Assembly: GCF_002920575.1 (NCBI RefSeq)
Contig: NZ_PQSQ01000026.1
Location: 1-64,000, forward strand
Reading direction: 5' to 3'
Source: Streptomyces sp. Ru73
GTDB lineage: Bacteria > Actinomycetota > Actinomycetes > Streptomycetales > Streptomycetaceae
Length of the DNA stretch: 64,000 nucleotides
Each line of letters opens with the position of its first letter. Position 1 is the first letter of the stretch. The notes under the pieces were generated by a model. The model ran no database searches. It saw only the letters and a list, made by a program, of their open reading frames with translations, and had not been told where the DNA came from. The position numbers were made by a program, and so were the translations under genes. Positions 1-8,640 of the stretch are shown one piece after another.

Positions 1-545
1 GCCACCACCGCGACCGTGCCCGCCGCGGTGAGCGGCACGTAGAACAGCGCGCTGAGGGGCGCGACGCGCAGCGGCCCGGTCGCCGCGTACGCCACGGCGA
101 CCGCGGCGATCAGCAGGTAGCCGCCGAGGAAGCGGCCGAGGACGGCGCCCGGGGACGCGGCGCGCGGGCCGTGCGCCCCCTGCCGCGGCACCGGTACGGC
201 GGCCGCGCCCGACAGGGCGTGGTGGGCGCACCGGTACAGCAGCCAGACGGGCACGGCGACGAGGAGGAGCGGGGTGAGGCCGACCGGTACGGCGGCGGCG
301 CCCGCGGTGCGGACGAGGCCGGCGCCGTGCGCGAGCAGCCACAGGTCGGCGGCGATGTGCAGCGCGCCGGCGGGGCTGCCGGCCGGTGCGGGCGCGGCGA
401 CCCACAGGAGGAGGACGGAGACGGTGCAGACGCCGAGGCCGAGCCCGGCGGCGACCGTGCCCACGAGGAACGCCCCGGCGCTGGTGGTGACGCGCGGTGC
501 CGCGGCGCCGCCGGACGTGGCCGCCGGCGGGCCGCTGTCGGTCAT
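1..545 (-). CDS. DUF6350-type membrane protein, partial (N-terminal 181 residues)
   Basis: The reading frame starts at ATG 545 and runs off the left edge without a stop, so only the N-terminal part is present. After a short Pro/Ala-rich start it shows several hydrophobic stretches: [17 protein letters not shown], then [19 protein letters not shown], then [17 protein letters not shown]. This pattern matches the polytopic DUF6350 membrane proteins (often labelled PerM-like or cell division proteins) found beside sucCD in streptomycetes. Function is unknown. It diverges from the sigma-like gene at 630, sharing an 84-bp promoter gap. The family call rests on the hydrophobic motif pattern plus neighbourhood. 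Confidence 0.7.
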   Translation of the reverse strand, partial: MTDSGPPAATSGGAAAPRVTTSAGAFLVGTVAAGLGLGVCTVSVLLLWVAAPAPAGSPAGALHIAADLWLLAHGAGLVRTAGAAAVPVGLTPLLLVAVPVWLLYRCAHHALSGAAAVPVPRQGAHGPRAASPGAVLGRFLGGYLLIAAVAVAYAATGPLRVAPLSALFYVPLTAAGTVAVV

Positions 546-629
546 CTGGCTCACGCCGCCATGCTGCCAACAACACCCGTTTCCACCATGCAGCGGGCGG
601 ATACCGGACGTGTCGCCCAATATGCGTTT

Positions 630-1622
630 ATGGGATTTACAACCCGGAAGGCGCAGGAGACCAGGAAGGTCAGGAAGAGCCGGCGGCCCCCGCAGCCCGG
701 GTCGGCGCCCGGCCGGCGGAAGGCCCTGCGGCGAGGCCGGACGGACCCGGCACCGGAGACCGGGCGCACCGGGGCGGCGGACGGCGCGCACGCCGGGGCG
801 CCGGCTGCCGCCCATGACGAGGTGCCGGACACCGCGCGCGCCGAGCCACCGGCCACCCCGACTGACGGCCCGTCACCCACGGCGGCCTTCGACGCGCTGT
901 ACGACCGGCACGCGCCGACCCTCGCGCGGCAGGCCTTCCTCCTCACCGGGCGCCCGGCGCTCGCGGGCGAGTCGGTCGAGCGGGGGTTCCAGCTGGCCTG
1001 GCAGCACTGGCCGGAGGTGGCCAGGGACCACGACCCGGCCGGCTGGGTGCGGGCCGCGACCCATGAGTACGCGCTCTCCCCCTGGCACCGGTTCCGCCCG
1101 GTCGGCCTGCGCTCCCCCGTCGGGGCGCCGGAGACCGGCCGGCCCGACCCGCTGCTCGCCGCGCTGCTGCGGCTGCCCGCGCCCTACCGCCGCGCCCTGC
1201 TGCTGCACGACGCGGTCGGCCTGGAGCTGCCGGAGACCGCGGCCGAGGTCGAGGCGAGCACGCCGGCGGCGGCAGGACGGCTGGGGCACGCACGCGAGGA
1301 GCTGGCCCGGCAGCTGCCGGAGCTGGGTCTTGCGGGCGCGCCGCCGGACCGGCAGCGGGAGATCCTGTGCGAGCGGCTGGCCCGGCTGGCGGCGGCGTAT
1401 CCGGTACGGACGGCGGCGGCCCGGGCCGTGCGGACGGGCGGCGAGCGCAGCACCCGGCGGACGACGCGGGGCGCGATCGGGCTGACGGGGCTGATCGTGG
1501 CCCTGACCGCGGGCGCGCTGTGGGCCTCGGGCGGCGACCGGTACGTCCCGCCGCCCGCTGGGCCCGGCGTGCCGGCGGCCGGTGACACCCGGGCCGAGCA
1601 CGATCCGCAGCAGCACCCGTGA
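630..1622 (+). CDS. Sigma-70-like protein with C-terminal membrane anchor
   Basis: A 330-residue protein. Residues about 84-144 ([20 protein letters not shown] and following) resemble sigma-70 region 2. Residues about 176-227 ([20 protein letters not shown] and following) resemble region 4 of ECF-type sigma factors. A single hydrophobic segment near residues 281-302 ([16 protein letters not shown]) precedes a short Pro-rich tail, so it may be membrane-anchored with the helix-turn-helix inside. ATG 630 was chosen because upstream sequence is the divergent promoter region; the frame stays open upstream, so the start is uncertain. The first ~80 residues are Arg/Pro/Ala-rich and probably disordered. 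Region 2 is degenerate, so it may not be an active sigma factor. A similar gene is usual beside sucD in Streptomyces. Confidence 0.7.
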   Translation: MGFTTRKAQETRKVRKSRRPPQPGSAPGRRKALRRGRTDPAPETGRTGAADGAHAGAPAAAHDEVPDTARAEPPATPTDGPSPTAAFDALYDRHAPTLARQAFLLTGRPALAGESVERGFQLAWQHWPEVARDHDPAGWVRAATHEYALSPWHRFRPVGLRSPVGAPETGRPDPLLAALLRLPAPYRRALLLHDAVGLELPETAAEVEASTPAAAGRLGHAREELARQLPELGLAGAPPDRQREILCERLARLAAAYPVRTAAARAVRTGGERSTRRTTRGAIGLTGLIVALTAGALWASGGDRYVPPPAGPGVPAAGDTRAEHDPQQHP

Positions 1623-1641
1623 GGCGGGGCCCGGAAGGACG

Positions 1642-1682
1642 ACGCGGACCCGTACACCCCCCAAGGGAGTACGGGTCCGCGT
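1642..1682. terminator. Bidirectional hairpin terminator between convergent genes
   Basis: A perfect 14-bp inverted repeat (arms 1642-1655 and 1669-1682, ACGCGGACCCGTAC and its complement) with a 13-base loop. It lies between the stop of the sigma-like gene (1622) and the stop of sucD (1734), so it can end transcription from both sides. No U-tract follows, as is common in actinobacteria. Confidence 0.8.
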
Positions 1683-1733
1683 AGAAGGTACGCGCGCGCC
1701 GGGTCAGGGACGCAGCGCCGCGCCGCGCCGGAT

Positions 1734-2618
1734 TCAGCCGGCGAGCAGCTCGCGGGCGAGCTTGGCGGTCTCGGTCGGGGTCTTGCCGACCTTGACACCG
1801 GCGGCCTCGAGGGCCTCCTTCTTCGCCTGGGCGGTGCCGGAGGAGCCGGAGACGATGGCGCCGGCGTGGCCCATGGTCTTGCCCTCGGGGGCGGTGAAGC
1901 CCGCGACGTAGCCGACGACCGGCTTGGTGACGTTGGCCTTGATGAAGTCGGCCGCGCGCTCCTCGGCGTCGCCGCCGATCTCACCGATCATGACGATCAG
2001 GTCGGTGTCGGGGTCGGCCTCGAAGGCCTCCAGCGCGTCGATGTGGGTGGTGCCGATGACCGGGTCGCCACCGATGCCGACGGCCGAGGAGAAGCCGATG
2101 TCACGGAGCTCGTACATCATCTGGTAGGTCAGCGTGCCGGACTTGGACACCAGACCGATGCGGCCGGGCTTGGTGATGTCGCCCGGGATGATGCCGGCGT
2201 TGGACTGGCCCGGGGTGATGAGGCCGGGGCAGTTCGGGCCGATGATGCGGGTCTTGTTGCCCTTGGCCTTCGCGTACGCCCAGAAGGCGGCGGAGTCGTG
2301 GACGGCGATGCCCTCGGTGATCACCACGGCGAGCGGGATCTCGGCGTCGATGGCCTCGACCACGGCGGCCTTGGCGAAGGCCGGCGGCACGAAGAGGACC
2401 GAGACGTTGGCGCCGGTCTTCTCCATGGCCTCGGCGACCGTGCCGAAGACGGGGATCTCGGTGCCGTCGATGTCGACGTTGGTGCCGGCCTTGCGGGGGT
2501 TCACGCCACCGACGATGTTCGTGCCGTCACCCAGCATGAGCTTGGTGTGCTTCATGCCCGTGGCACCGGTCATGCCCTGGACGATGACCTTGCTGTCCTT
2601 GTTGAGGAAGATAGCCAT
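1734..2618 (-). CDS. sucD: Succinate-CoA ligase [ADP-forming] subunit alpha
   Basis: A 294-residue protein, the normal length of the alpha subunit. With SucC it interconverts succinyl-CoA and succinate with phosphorylation of a nucleoside diphosphate in the TCA cycle. The N-terminal CoA-binding region contains [11 protein letters not shown] (residues 12-22), and the catalytic phospho-histidine lies in [10 protein letters not shown] (His251). IGPNCPGLI and [10 protein letters not shown] are also family-typical. The ATG start at 2618 is preceded by a purine-rich site (AGGGACTCC). It lies 21 bp downstream of sucC, so the two form an operon ending at the hairpin at 1642-1682. Confidence 0.98.
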   Translation of the reverse strand: MAIFLNKDSKVIVQGMTGATGMKHTKLMLGDGTNIVGGVNPRKAGTNVDIDGTEIPVFGTVAEAMEKTGANVSVLFVPPAFAKAAVVEAIDAEIPLAVVITEGIAVHDSAAFWAYAKAKGNKTRIIGPNCPGLITPGQSNAGIIPGDITKPGRIGLVSKSGTLTYQMMYELRDIGFSSAVGIGGDPVIGTTHIDALEAFEADPDTDLIVMIGEIGGDAEERAADFIKANVTKPVVGYVAGFTAPEGKTMGHAGAIVSGSSGTAQAKKEALEAAGVKVGKTPTETAKLARELLAG

Positions 2619-2639
2619 TGTTCTGGAGTCCCTCTTCCC

Positions 2640-3818
2640 TTACTTCGCAGCCGCGAGCTCGGCGGCCTTGTCGGCCGCGCCGTCCATGGTGTCCACGCGC
2701 TGGACCAGCGGGTGGTTCGCGTCCGACAGGATCTTGCGACCCAGCTCCGCGTTGTTGCCGTCCAGGCGGACGACCAGCGGCTTGGTGACGTCCTCGCCCT
2801 TGGACTTCAGCAGCTCCAGGGCCTGGACGATGCCGTTGGCGACCTCGTCGCAGGCGGTGATGCCACCGAAGACGTTGACGAACACGGACTTCACGTCCGG
2901 GTCGCCGAGGATGATCTCCAGGCCGTTCGCCATGACCTCGGCGGAGGCGCCGCCACCGATGTCGAGGAAGTTGGCGGGCTTGACGTTGCCGTGCTTCTCA
3001 CCGGCGTACGCGACGACGTCCAGGGTGCTCATGACGAGACCCGCGCCGTTGCCGATGATGCCGACCTCGCCGTCGAGCTTGACGTAGTTCAGACCCTTGG
3101 CCTTGGCGGCAGCCTCGAGCGGGTTGGCTGCGGCCTTGTCCTCCAGGGCCTCGTGCTCCGGCTGGCGGAACTCGGCGTTGGCGTCCAGGGACACCTTGCC
3201 GTCGAGGGCGATGACGTCACCGGAGGCGACCTTGGCGAGGGGGTTGACCTCGACCAGGAGCGCGTCCTCGGAGACGAAGGTCTCCCAGAGGGTGACCAGG
3301 ACGTCGGCGACCTTGTCGGCGACCTCGGCCGGGAACTGCGCCGCGGCGACGATCTCCTGGGCCTTCTCCTTGGTGACGCCCTCGTTGGAGTCGACCGGGA
3401 TCTTGGCGAGCTTCTCGGGGGTGGTCGCCGCGACCTCCTCGATGTCCATGCCGCCCGCGACGGAGGCCATGGCCAGGAAGGTGCGGTTGGTGCGGTCGAG
3501 GAGGTACGAGACGTAGTACTCCTCGACGATCTCCGGAGCGGTCTCCGCGATCATCACCTTGTGGACCGTGTGGCCCTTGATGTCCATCCCGAGGATGTCC
3601 GTCGCGCGGGCGACAGCCTCGTCCGGGGTCGCGGCGAGCTTCACGCCGCCGGCCTTGCCTCGGCCGCCGACCTTCACCTGGGCCTTGACGACAGACTTGC
3701 CGCCCAGCCGCTCGGTCGCCTCGCGGGCCGCCTCAGGCGTGTCAATGACTTCACCGGCCAGCACCGGTACACCGTGCTTGGCGAAGAGGTCCCTCGCCTG
3801 GTACTCGAACAGGTCCAC
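2640..3818 (-). CDS. sucC: Succinate-CoA ligase [ADP-forming] subunit beta
   Basis: A 392-residue ATP-grasp protein, full length for the family. It begins [19 protein letters not shown], the classic SucC start, and carries [16 protein letters not shown] in the ATP-grasp fold and [14 protein letters not shown] in the C-terminal ligase domain. It binds nucleotide and succinate and partners SucD (21 bp downstream). Its promoter should lie in the 3.8-4.5 kb region, which it shares divergently with the CIS operon. Codon use is ordinary for the window. Confidence 0.98.
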   Translation of the reverse strand: MDLFEYQARDLFAKHGVPVLAGEVIDTPEAAREATERLGGKSVVKAQVKVGGRGKAGGVKLAATPDEAVARATDILGMDIKGHTVHKVMIAETAPEIVEEYYVSYLLDRTNRTFLAMASVAGGMDIEEVAATTPEKLAKIPVDSNEGVTKEKAQEIVAAAQFPAEVADKVADVLVTLWETFVSEDALLVEVNPLAKVASGDVIALDGKVSLDANAEFRQPEHEALEDKAAANPLEAAAKAKGLNYVKLDGEVGIIGNGAGLVMSTLDVVAYAGEKHGNVKPANFLDIGGGASAEVMANGLEIILGDPDVKSVFVNVFGGITACDEVANGIVQALELLKSKGEDVTKPLVVRLDGNNAELGRKILSDANHPLVQRVDTMDGAADKAAELAAAK

Positions 3819-4525
3819 GCGCGTCCGTCCCTTTGCTTCTCAAATAGCCACGAGTCGTGGTGATCGCGGTTCGTTGTCTGCGCGGGCGTGCCGCGAAGGG
3901 CAGGGTGACAACGCAGTCACAGCAAGGGCGTACATCGTCAGCCGGTACGCGGCATGTCCGTCTCGCAGGTTATCCCCGCAGCACCGGCCCTTCTAAATCG
4001 CAGATCACACTGCGGCGGTGATTACTGTCACAGATCACGCGGACGGAGGCGCGCGTCACAGTCCGGCCGGAGTCCGGCTCGATCTCGACGGTGACCGGCA
4101 CCGGACCCTCACACGGAGTACACCCCTCCGCCGCCGGCCCTCCCCCGGTCCCTCCGGAACGGCGTCCGGTATGCACCCGGGCGAGCGGCTCACGGCGGTA
4201 CGCGCCGGCCACCCGCCGCACCCGGCCGCCTACCGGTTCGGCACCGTCCACACAACTCCTTCGCAAAAGCTGACCGGAAAGGCTCCTTGACCCTCCAACT
4301 GCCCAGCCTGAAGACTGCGTTGAGCACTTACGCATCAGGAGTCACAGGCTCGCCGCCGCGCGCGGCCGCCTGGTCCCGGCCGGCCGACCCCGGCGGGACA
4401 GACGGGGGAGAACTGATGAGTAGGCGCGGCCGCGTAGGGGCGCGGTGGCGTCGGCTTGGCCGCCTCCTCTCCCTTCCGCCCTCTTGGTGCCTCCGACTCG
4501 GTGCCTGACAGGGATTGGAGGGGGA
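3819..4525. other. Divergent intergenic region between sucC and the CIS operon
   Basis: About 700 bp with no convincing long gene. It must hold the sucC promoter (leftward) and the CIS promoter (rightward). Visible elements are a 13-bp palindrome CCACGAGTCGTGG at 3848-3860, 30 bp upstream of the sucC start; several GATCAC/GTGATC words between 3860 and 4045; and a possible 30-codon leader ORF at 4416-4508. The part around 3990-4060 is less GC-rich than its surroundings, as expected for a promoter. No confident -35/-10 pair could be assigned. Confidence 0.5.
4416..4508 (+). CDS. Possible 30-residue Arg-rich leader ORF before the sheath gene
   Basis: ATG 4416 is preceded by GGGGGAG at 4404-4410 with 5-base spacing, a stronger ribosome site than many genes here. 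The product is MSRRGRVGARWRRLGRLLSL and 10 further residues, ending at TGA 4506-4508, 17 bases before the sheath start. It is basic and Leu/Trp-containing. It could be a leader peptide coupling or gating translation of the CIS operon, or chance. No homologue is recognised, and length and composition do not prove coding. Confidence 0.3.
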   Translation: MSRRGRVGARWRRLGRLLSLPPSWCLRLGA

Positions 4526-6373
4526 ATGCCGACAAAAGCGACCTATCCCGGCGTCTACGTCGAAGAGCTTCCCAGCAGCGTCCGCAGCATCACCACCGTC
4601 ACCACCTCGGTGACCGCCTTCGTGGGACACACTCGCCGGGGCCCGCTCAACCATCCGGTGCGCGTCACCAGCTTCGCCGACTTCGAGCGCCGCTTCGGCG
4701 GCCTGACCTCGAAGAGCCCGCTGAGCTACGCCGTGCACCAGTTCTTCGGCAACGGCGGCACCGTCGCGGTGATCGTCCGGGCGGTGAAGGCCGGCACCGG
4801 CGAGGCGGCCCACGTCACCCTGGAGTCCACCGAGGGCCACAGCGAGTGCCCGGTGCTGGAGGTGCACGCCAAGGAGCCCGGCGTCTGGGGCGACGGCCTG
4901 CGCGTCGCCGTCGACCACGACACCAGGGACTGCGAGGAGACGTTCAACCTCCAGGTCCTCGACGCCAGGGGCACGGCCCGGGAGTCGTACGGCAACCTCT
5001 CCATGGACCCCGAGAGCGGCCGGTACGCCGAGACCGTGATCAACGCGGGCTCCCAGCTCATCCGCGTGAAGGTGCTCGACGAGGGCCGCCCCGACCCCTC
5101 CGGCACGGTCTCCAAGCCCTTCGCGCACGACCTGCCCGAGCTGACCGTCGACCTCACCGTCAAGATCGGCGAGGTCGAGCGCGAGTTCACGCTCTACGAC
5201 CCCGACCAGGACGGCGAGGCGCCCTGCACCGTCACGGAGCTCGCCCTCCTCCTGGAGCGCAAGCTGCGCGCGCTGCCCGACGCACCGGGCAAGCACGCCT
5301 TCGCGGGCGCCCAGGTCACCGCCTTCGGCCGCCGCCTCCAGGTGGTCGCCGGGTCCACGGACCCCGAGGACGTGGTGCGCTTCGTCGGCGAGTGCGCCAA
5401 TGACCTGGGCCTGGAGGCCTCGGTCAACCCGCCGGTCTTCCCGCTCTGCGGCGGCGTCGACGGCGACGTGCCGGGGCCGCGCGACATCATCGGCAGCGAG
5501 GCGCGCAAGACCGGCCTGCAGGCGCTGCGCGACGTCGACGACGTGAACCTGCTGTCGCTGCCCGAGCTGTCCGGGTACGACAACACCGAGGACATGGTCA
5601 CCGTCCTCGCGGCCGCCGAGCGGCTCTGCCAGGAGCGGCGCATCTTCCACCTGGTGGACGCGCCCTCGGCCTGGGGCTCCGTCGACTCCGCGCGGGCCGG
5701 CATCGGTGCCTTCGAGTCCGTCCGCGGCAACCACTCCGGGCTGTACTTCCCGCACCTGCAGCTCACCGACCCGCTCACCGGCCGGCTGCGCACCTTCCCG
5801 CCGTCCGGCGCCATCGCGGGCGTGATCGCCCGTACGGACAGCGAGCGCGGCGTGTGGAAGGCACCGGCGGGCACCGAGGCGCGCCTCGCGGGCGTGCACT
5901 CGCTGTCGGTGAAGCTCACCGACCGGGAGAACGGCCTGCTGAACCCGCTCGGCATCAACTGCCTGCGGACCTTCCCGATGGTCGGCCCGGTGGTCTGGGG
6001 CGCCCGCACGCTGCAGGGCGCGGACGCGCTGGACAGCGAGTGGAAGTACGTACCGGTCCGCCGGCTCGCGCTGCACGTCGAGGAGTCCCTGCTGCGCGGC
6101 CTGCAGTGGGTGGTCTTCGAGCCCAACAACGAGCAGCTGTGGCAGCAGATCCGGCTGAACGCCTCGTCGTTCCTGCACGGCCTCTTCCAGCAGGGCGCCT
6201 TCAAGGGCGGCACCCCGCGCGAGGCGTACTTCGTGAAGTGCGACAAGGACACCACGACCGCCGAGGACATCGACAACGGCATCGTCAACGTCGTCGTCGG
6301 CATCGCGCCGGTCAAGCCGGCGGAGTTCGTGATCGTCAAGATCCAGCAGATGGCCGGGCAGTTCGAGCTCTAG
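4526..6373 (+). CDS. Contractile tail sheath protein of the CIS
   Basis: A 615-residue protein starting MPTKATYPGVYVEELPSS at ATG 4526 with GGAGGGG at 4517-4523. The YPGVYVEE start, the following VTAFVGHTRRGP strand, and the C-terminal RRLALHVEESLLRGLQWVVF / EPNN / FEL region are hallmarks of phage-tail sheath subunits (T4 gp18, Pvc2-4 and CIS sheaths). It forms the outer contractile helix whose shortening drives the inner tube. It is the first structural gene of the operon, and the tube gene follows after 56 bp. An upstream in-frame extension exists but lacks a ribosome site and family similarity. Only one sheath gene is visible, whereas some related systems have several paralogues. Confidence 0.95.
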   Translation: MPTKATYPGVYVEELPSSVRSITTVTTSVTAFVGHTRRGPLNHPVRVTSFADFERRFGGLTSKSPLSYAVHQFFGNGGTVAVIVRAVKAGTGEAAHVTLESTEGHSECPVLEVHAKEPGVWGDGLRVAVDHDTRDCEETFNLQVLDARGTARESYGNLSMDPESGRYAETVINAGSQLIRVKVLDEGRPDPSGTVSKPFAHDLPELTVDLTVKIGEVEREFTLYDPDQDGEAPCTVTELALLLERKLRALPDAPGKHAFAGAQVTAFGRRLQVVAGSTDPEDVVRFVGECANDLGLEASVNPPVFPLCGGVDGDVPGPRDIIGSEARKTGLQALRDVDDVNLLSLPELSGYDNTEDMVTVLAAAERLCQERRIFHLVDAPSAWGSVDSARAGIGAFESVRGNHSGLYFPHLQLTDPLTGRLRTFPPSGAIAGVIARTDSERGVWKAPAGTEARLAGVHSLSVKLTDRENGLLNPLGINCLRTFPMVGPVVWGARTLQGADALDSEWKYVPVRRLALHVEESLLRGLQWVVFEPNNEQLWQQIRLNASSFLHGLFQQGAFKGGTPREAYFVKCDKDTTTAEDIDNGIVNVVVGIAPVKPAEFVIVKIQQMAGQFEL

Positions 6374-6429
6374 CCACGGGATCCCGAGGGGTCCATCAGC
6401 GAAGGAATTCGAGGAACCGAAGGAATCCG

Positions 6430-6954
6430 ATGGCAGAGTTCACGATCAACGCCCATCGCTTCGACCCGTACAAGAACTTCAAGTTCCTGGTCCTGTGGGA
6501 CGGTCGGACGGTCGCGGGCATCAGCAAGATCTCCCCGCTCAAGCGGACCACCGAGGTGGTCAAGCACCGCAACGGCGGCGACCCCAGCTCGCCGCGCAAG
6601 TCGCCGGGCCGCTCGGAGTTCGAGGGCATCACCCTGGAGCGCGGGGTGACCCACGACCCGGAGTTCGACCGCTGGGCCAACAAGGTCTGGCAGGTCGGCG
6701 CGGGGCTGGGTTCGGAGGTGTCGCTCGCGGACTTCCGCAAGGACATCGTCATCCAGGTCCTGAACGAGGCCGGCCAGGTCGCCGTCTCGCACAAGATCTA
6801 CCGGGCCTGGCCGAGCGAGTACCAGGTGCTCGGCGAGATGGACGCCAACGCCAACGCGGTGGCGATCCAGAGCCTGAAGCTGGAGTGCGAGGGCTGGGAG
6901 CGGGACTACGAGGTCGAGGAGCCGCAGGAGCCCTCGTTCACGCACCCCGCCTGA
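6430..6954 (+). CDS. CIS inner tube protein (T4 gp19-like)
   Basis: A 174-residue protein starting MAEFTINAHRFDPYKNFKF at ATG 6430. The N-terminal DPYKNFKFLVLWDGRTVAGIS and the central HRNGGDPSSPRKSPGRSEFEG followed by LERGVTHDPEFDRWANKVW are the signature of the gp19/Hcp-like tail-tube family used in CIS. It stacks as hexamers to form the rigid inner tube through which cargo passes. It lies directly downstream of the sheath gene, the usual pairing. Length is typical for the family. Only one tube paralogue of this type is present here; the protein at 19704 is a larger tube-like/baseplate relative. Confidence 0.95.
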   Translation: MAEFTINAHRFDPYKNFKFLVLWDGRTVAGISKISPLKRTTEVVKHRNGGDPSSPRKSPGRSEFEGITLERGVTHDPEFDRWANKVWQVGAGLGSEVSLADFRKDIVIQVLNEAGQVAVSHKIYRAWPSEYQVLGEMDANANAVAIQSLKLECEGWERDYEVEEPQEPSFTHPA

Positions 6955-6969
6955 ACAACGGAGTGAGGA

Positions 6970-7725
6970 ATGGCGGTCACCGGGCCCGCTGAGCTGCTGG
7001 CCACCTGGGAGGCCGGGCTGGCCCTGCAGGACAGCGGCCGTGCCCTGCTGCTGCACCGCGCCGCACGCCCCGGAGCCGGCACCGACACGCTGCTGTCGGT
7101 GCCGGCGGGCGAGCGCGCCGCCGACCTCTTCGGGCTGCGCCGCGCGCTGTTCGGGGAGCGCATGCAGGTCACGCTGGCGTGTGCGGACCCGGAGTGCGGC
7201 GCGGCCATGGAGTTCGAGCTGGACGCGGCCGAGCTGGGCGCCGTCCGGCCCCGGCCGCCCGAGGACGGCCTGCGGGTCGCCGAGGGCGGCTGGTCGGTGA
7301 CCTTCCGGCTGCCGTCCGTCGCCGACCTCACCGAGGCAGCGGCGGCCGCCACGGACGCGGCGGACGCCCGGCGGCTGCTGGCTGCGCGCTGCGTGCTCAC
7401 CGCGGTACGGGACGGCCGTGCGGCGACGGAGGCGGAGTACGGGCGGCTGCCGGAGACGGTACTGAAACGGTTCGCCGAGGCGGCCGAGGAGGCCGACCCC
7501 GGCGCCGAGGTGACGCTGAACATCGCCTGCCCCGAGTGCGGCGCGGCCACCCCTGCCGAGCTGGACATCGCCGCCTACCTGTGGACCGAACTGGACGCCT
7601 GGGCCCGCGACGTGCTCCTGGACGTCCACCTGCTCGCCTCCGCCTACGGCTGGACCGAGCCCGAGATCCTGGCGCTCAGCCCGCTGCGGCGCCGCTACTA
7701 CCTGGAGCTGTGCGCGGATGTCTGA
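6970..7725 (+). CDS. T4-type baseplate hub assembly chaperone-like protein
   Basis: A 251-residue protein, ATG 6970 with GGAGTGAGG just upstream. Two cysteine pairs, CADPEC (Cys71/Cys76) and CPEC (Cys187/Cys190), each in an equivalent beta context, suggest a shared zinc-binding site. The C-terminal YGWTEPEILALSPLRRRYYLEL motif resembles the T4 baseplate chaperone family often found near tail tube genes and near gpG/gpT-like assembly proteins. The probable role is an assembly factor for tube or baseplate rather than a structural part. Its end overlaps the next gene by 8 bp. The family call is by motif and position. Confidence 0.7.
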   Translation: MAVTGPAELLATWEAGLALQDSGRALLLHRAARPGAGTDTLLSVPAGERAADLFGLRRALFGERMQVTLACADPECGAAMEFELDAAELGAVRPRPPEDGLRVAEGGWSVTFRLPSVADLTEAAAAATDAADARRLLAARCVLTAVRDGRAATEAEYGRLPETVLKRFAEAAEEADPGAEVTLNIACPECGAATPAELDIAAYLWTELDAWARDVLLDVHLLASAYGWTEPEILALSPLRRRYYLELCADV

Positions 7726-8506
7726 CGACTACTTCGGCCGGCTGCTGGCCCGGCACGCACCGGCACGGCGTCCGCTGCCGGGCGCGCCGGGCGGCCGCGC
7801 GGACGCGCCCGGCAGCGGTACGGGCCCGGCCGGGCGCACGCGCGTACAGCCGCGGCTGCCCGGCCCGTTCGAGCGCATCGAGTCACTGGGGGGCGCGCCG
7901 GCCGAGCCGGAAGCCCCGGCCGCGCTGTACCCGCGGGCCCCGCTCGCCGCGCCCGCCGACGGCGAACGGCTCCGTCTCGAACGGGAGATCAGGACCACCG
8001 AGCGGGAGACGACCGTGCTCAGGGCCGAGGCCGCGCGCACGGACGCCCCGGAGCCCGACGGACAGCCCGTACGGCCGACGGCACCGCTGCTGCGGCCCGC
8101 CGTACGCCCGGAGCCGGGGCCGCGGCCCGTCGTCCCCGAGGGGCAGCGGGCCGGAGCGCGGCGCACGGGCGGCCGCGCGGAGGAGCCCGGCCCGGCGCGG
8201 CCGACGGCTGCCACGCCCGCGCCCGGGAGCCCGGACGCCGCCCCGCGCGCCGTGGCGCCCGCGCTGCGCCCCCGTACGGAGGTGCCGGCGGCCCGTGACG
8301 CTGTCCGCGCCGCCTCGGCGGGCCGGCGCGGACAGCGCCCCGCCGAGCGCGTCGTACACGTACAGATCGGCCGCCTGGAGGTCAGCGCGGCCGGCGCGGA
8401 ACGCCCGGCGGCGGGCGGCCGCGGCACCGCCCGCCCGGAACGCCGCGGCCCCGCACTGAGCCTCGCGGACTACCTGGCGCGCGGCGAGAGGACGGACCGG
8501 CGGTGA
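7718..8506 (+). CDS. Pro/Ala/Arg-rich CIS-associated protein of unknown function
   Basis: A 262-residue protein starting MSDDYFGRLLARHAP, overlapping the previous gene by 8 bp, so probably translationally coupled. Only the two ends look ordered. The N-terminal 15 residues and a C-terminal stretch (RVVHVQIGRLEVSAAG, then LSLADYLARGE) could be binding motifs, while the long centre is disordered Pro/Ala/Arg/Gly. I do not recognise a family. A flexible protein with conserved tips at this operon position is reminiscent of a scaffold or adaptor, but that is inference. Third-position GC fits real coding in this frame. Confidence 0.65.
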   Translation: MSDDYFGRLLARHAPARRPLPGAPGGRADAPGSGTGPAGRTRVQPRLPGPFERIESLGGAPAEPEAPAALYPRAPLAAPADGERLRLEREIRTTERETTVLRAEAARTDAPEPDGQPVRPTAPLLRPAVRPEPGPRPVVPEGQRAGARRTGGRAEEPGPARPTAATPAPGSPDAAPRAVAPALRPRTEVPAARDAVRAASAGRRGQRPAERVVHVQIGRLEVSAAGAERPAAGGRGTARPERRGPALSLADYLARGERTDRR

Positions 8507-8640
8507 CGGGCGGACCGACCGTGACGCACGGACCGACGGTGACCGACGGACCGACGGTGACTTCGACGACGGGGCCGGGCCCGCAGGCCCCGGCATCCGG
8601 GGGGACGCACTTCATGACCACACGGGGACGGACTTCATGA
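8503..8640 (+). CDS. Possible bridging 45-residue ORF, Thr/Gly/Pro repeats
   Basis: GTG 8503 overlaps the stop of the preceding gene (GTGA), and the frame stays open to TGA 8638-8640, which overlaps the start of the DUF4255 gene (ATGA). It therefore bridges the whole 130-bp gap with coupled junctions on both sides. The product starts with three 6-residue repeats (VTGGPT, VTHGPT, VTDGPT) encoded by the 18-bp tandem DNA repeat. No family is recognised. It may be a real small protein, or it may only let ribosomes run through to the next start. Confidence 0.3.
   Translation: MTGGPTVTHGPTVTDGPTVTSTTGPGPQAPASGGTHFMTTRGRTS
8505..8558 (+). repeat. Three tandem 18-bp repeats
   Basis: Units 8505-8522, 8523-8540 and 8541-8558, each of the form GAC-N3-CGGACCGAC-SGT with few mismatches. 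The unit length is a multiple of three, so any frame through it stays open. It lies between two CIS genes. Confidence 0.85.

Noticed and set aside
1866..3863. Long + strand open frame antisense to sucC and sucD
   Set aside because: A product of high GC and codon bias; the minus strand encodes clear SucC and SucD.
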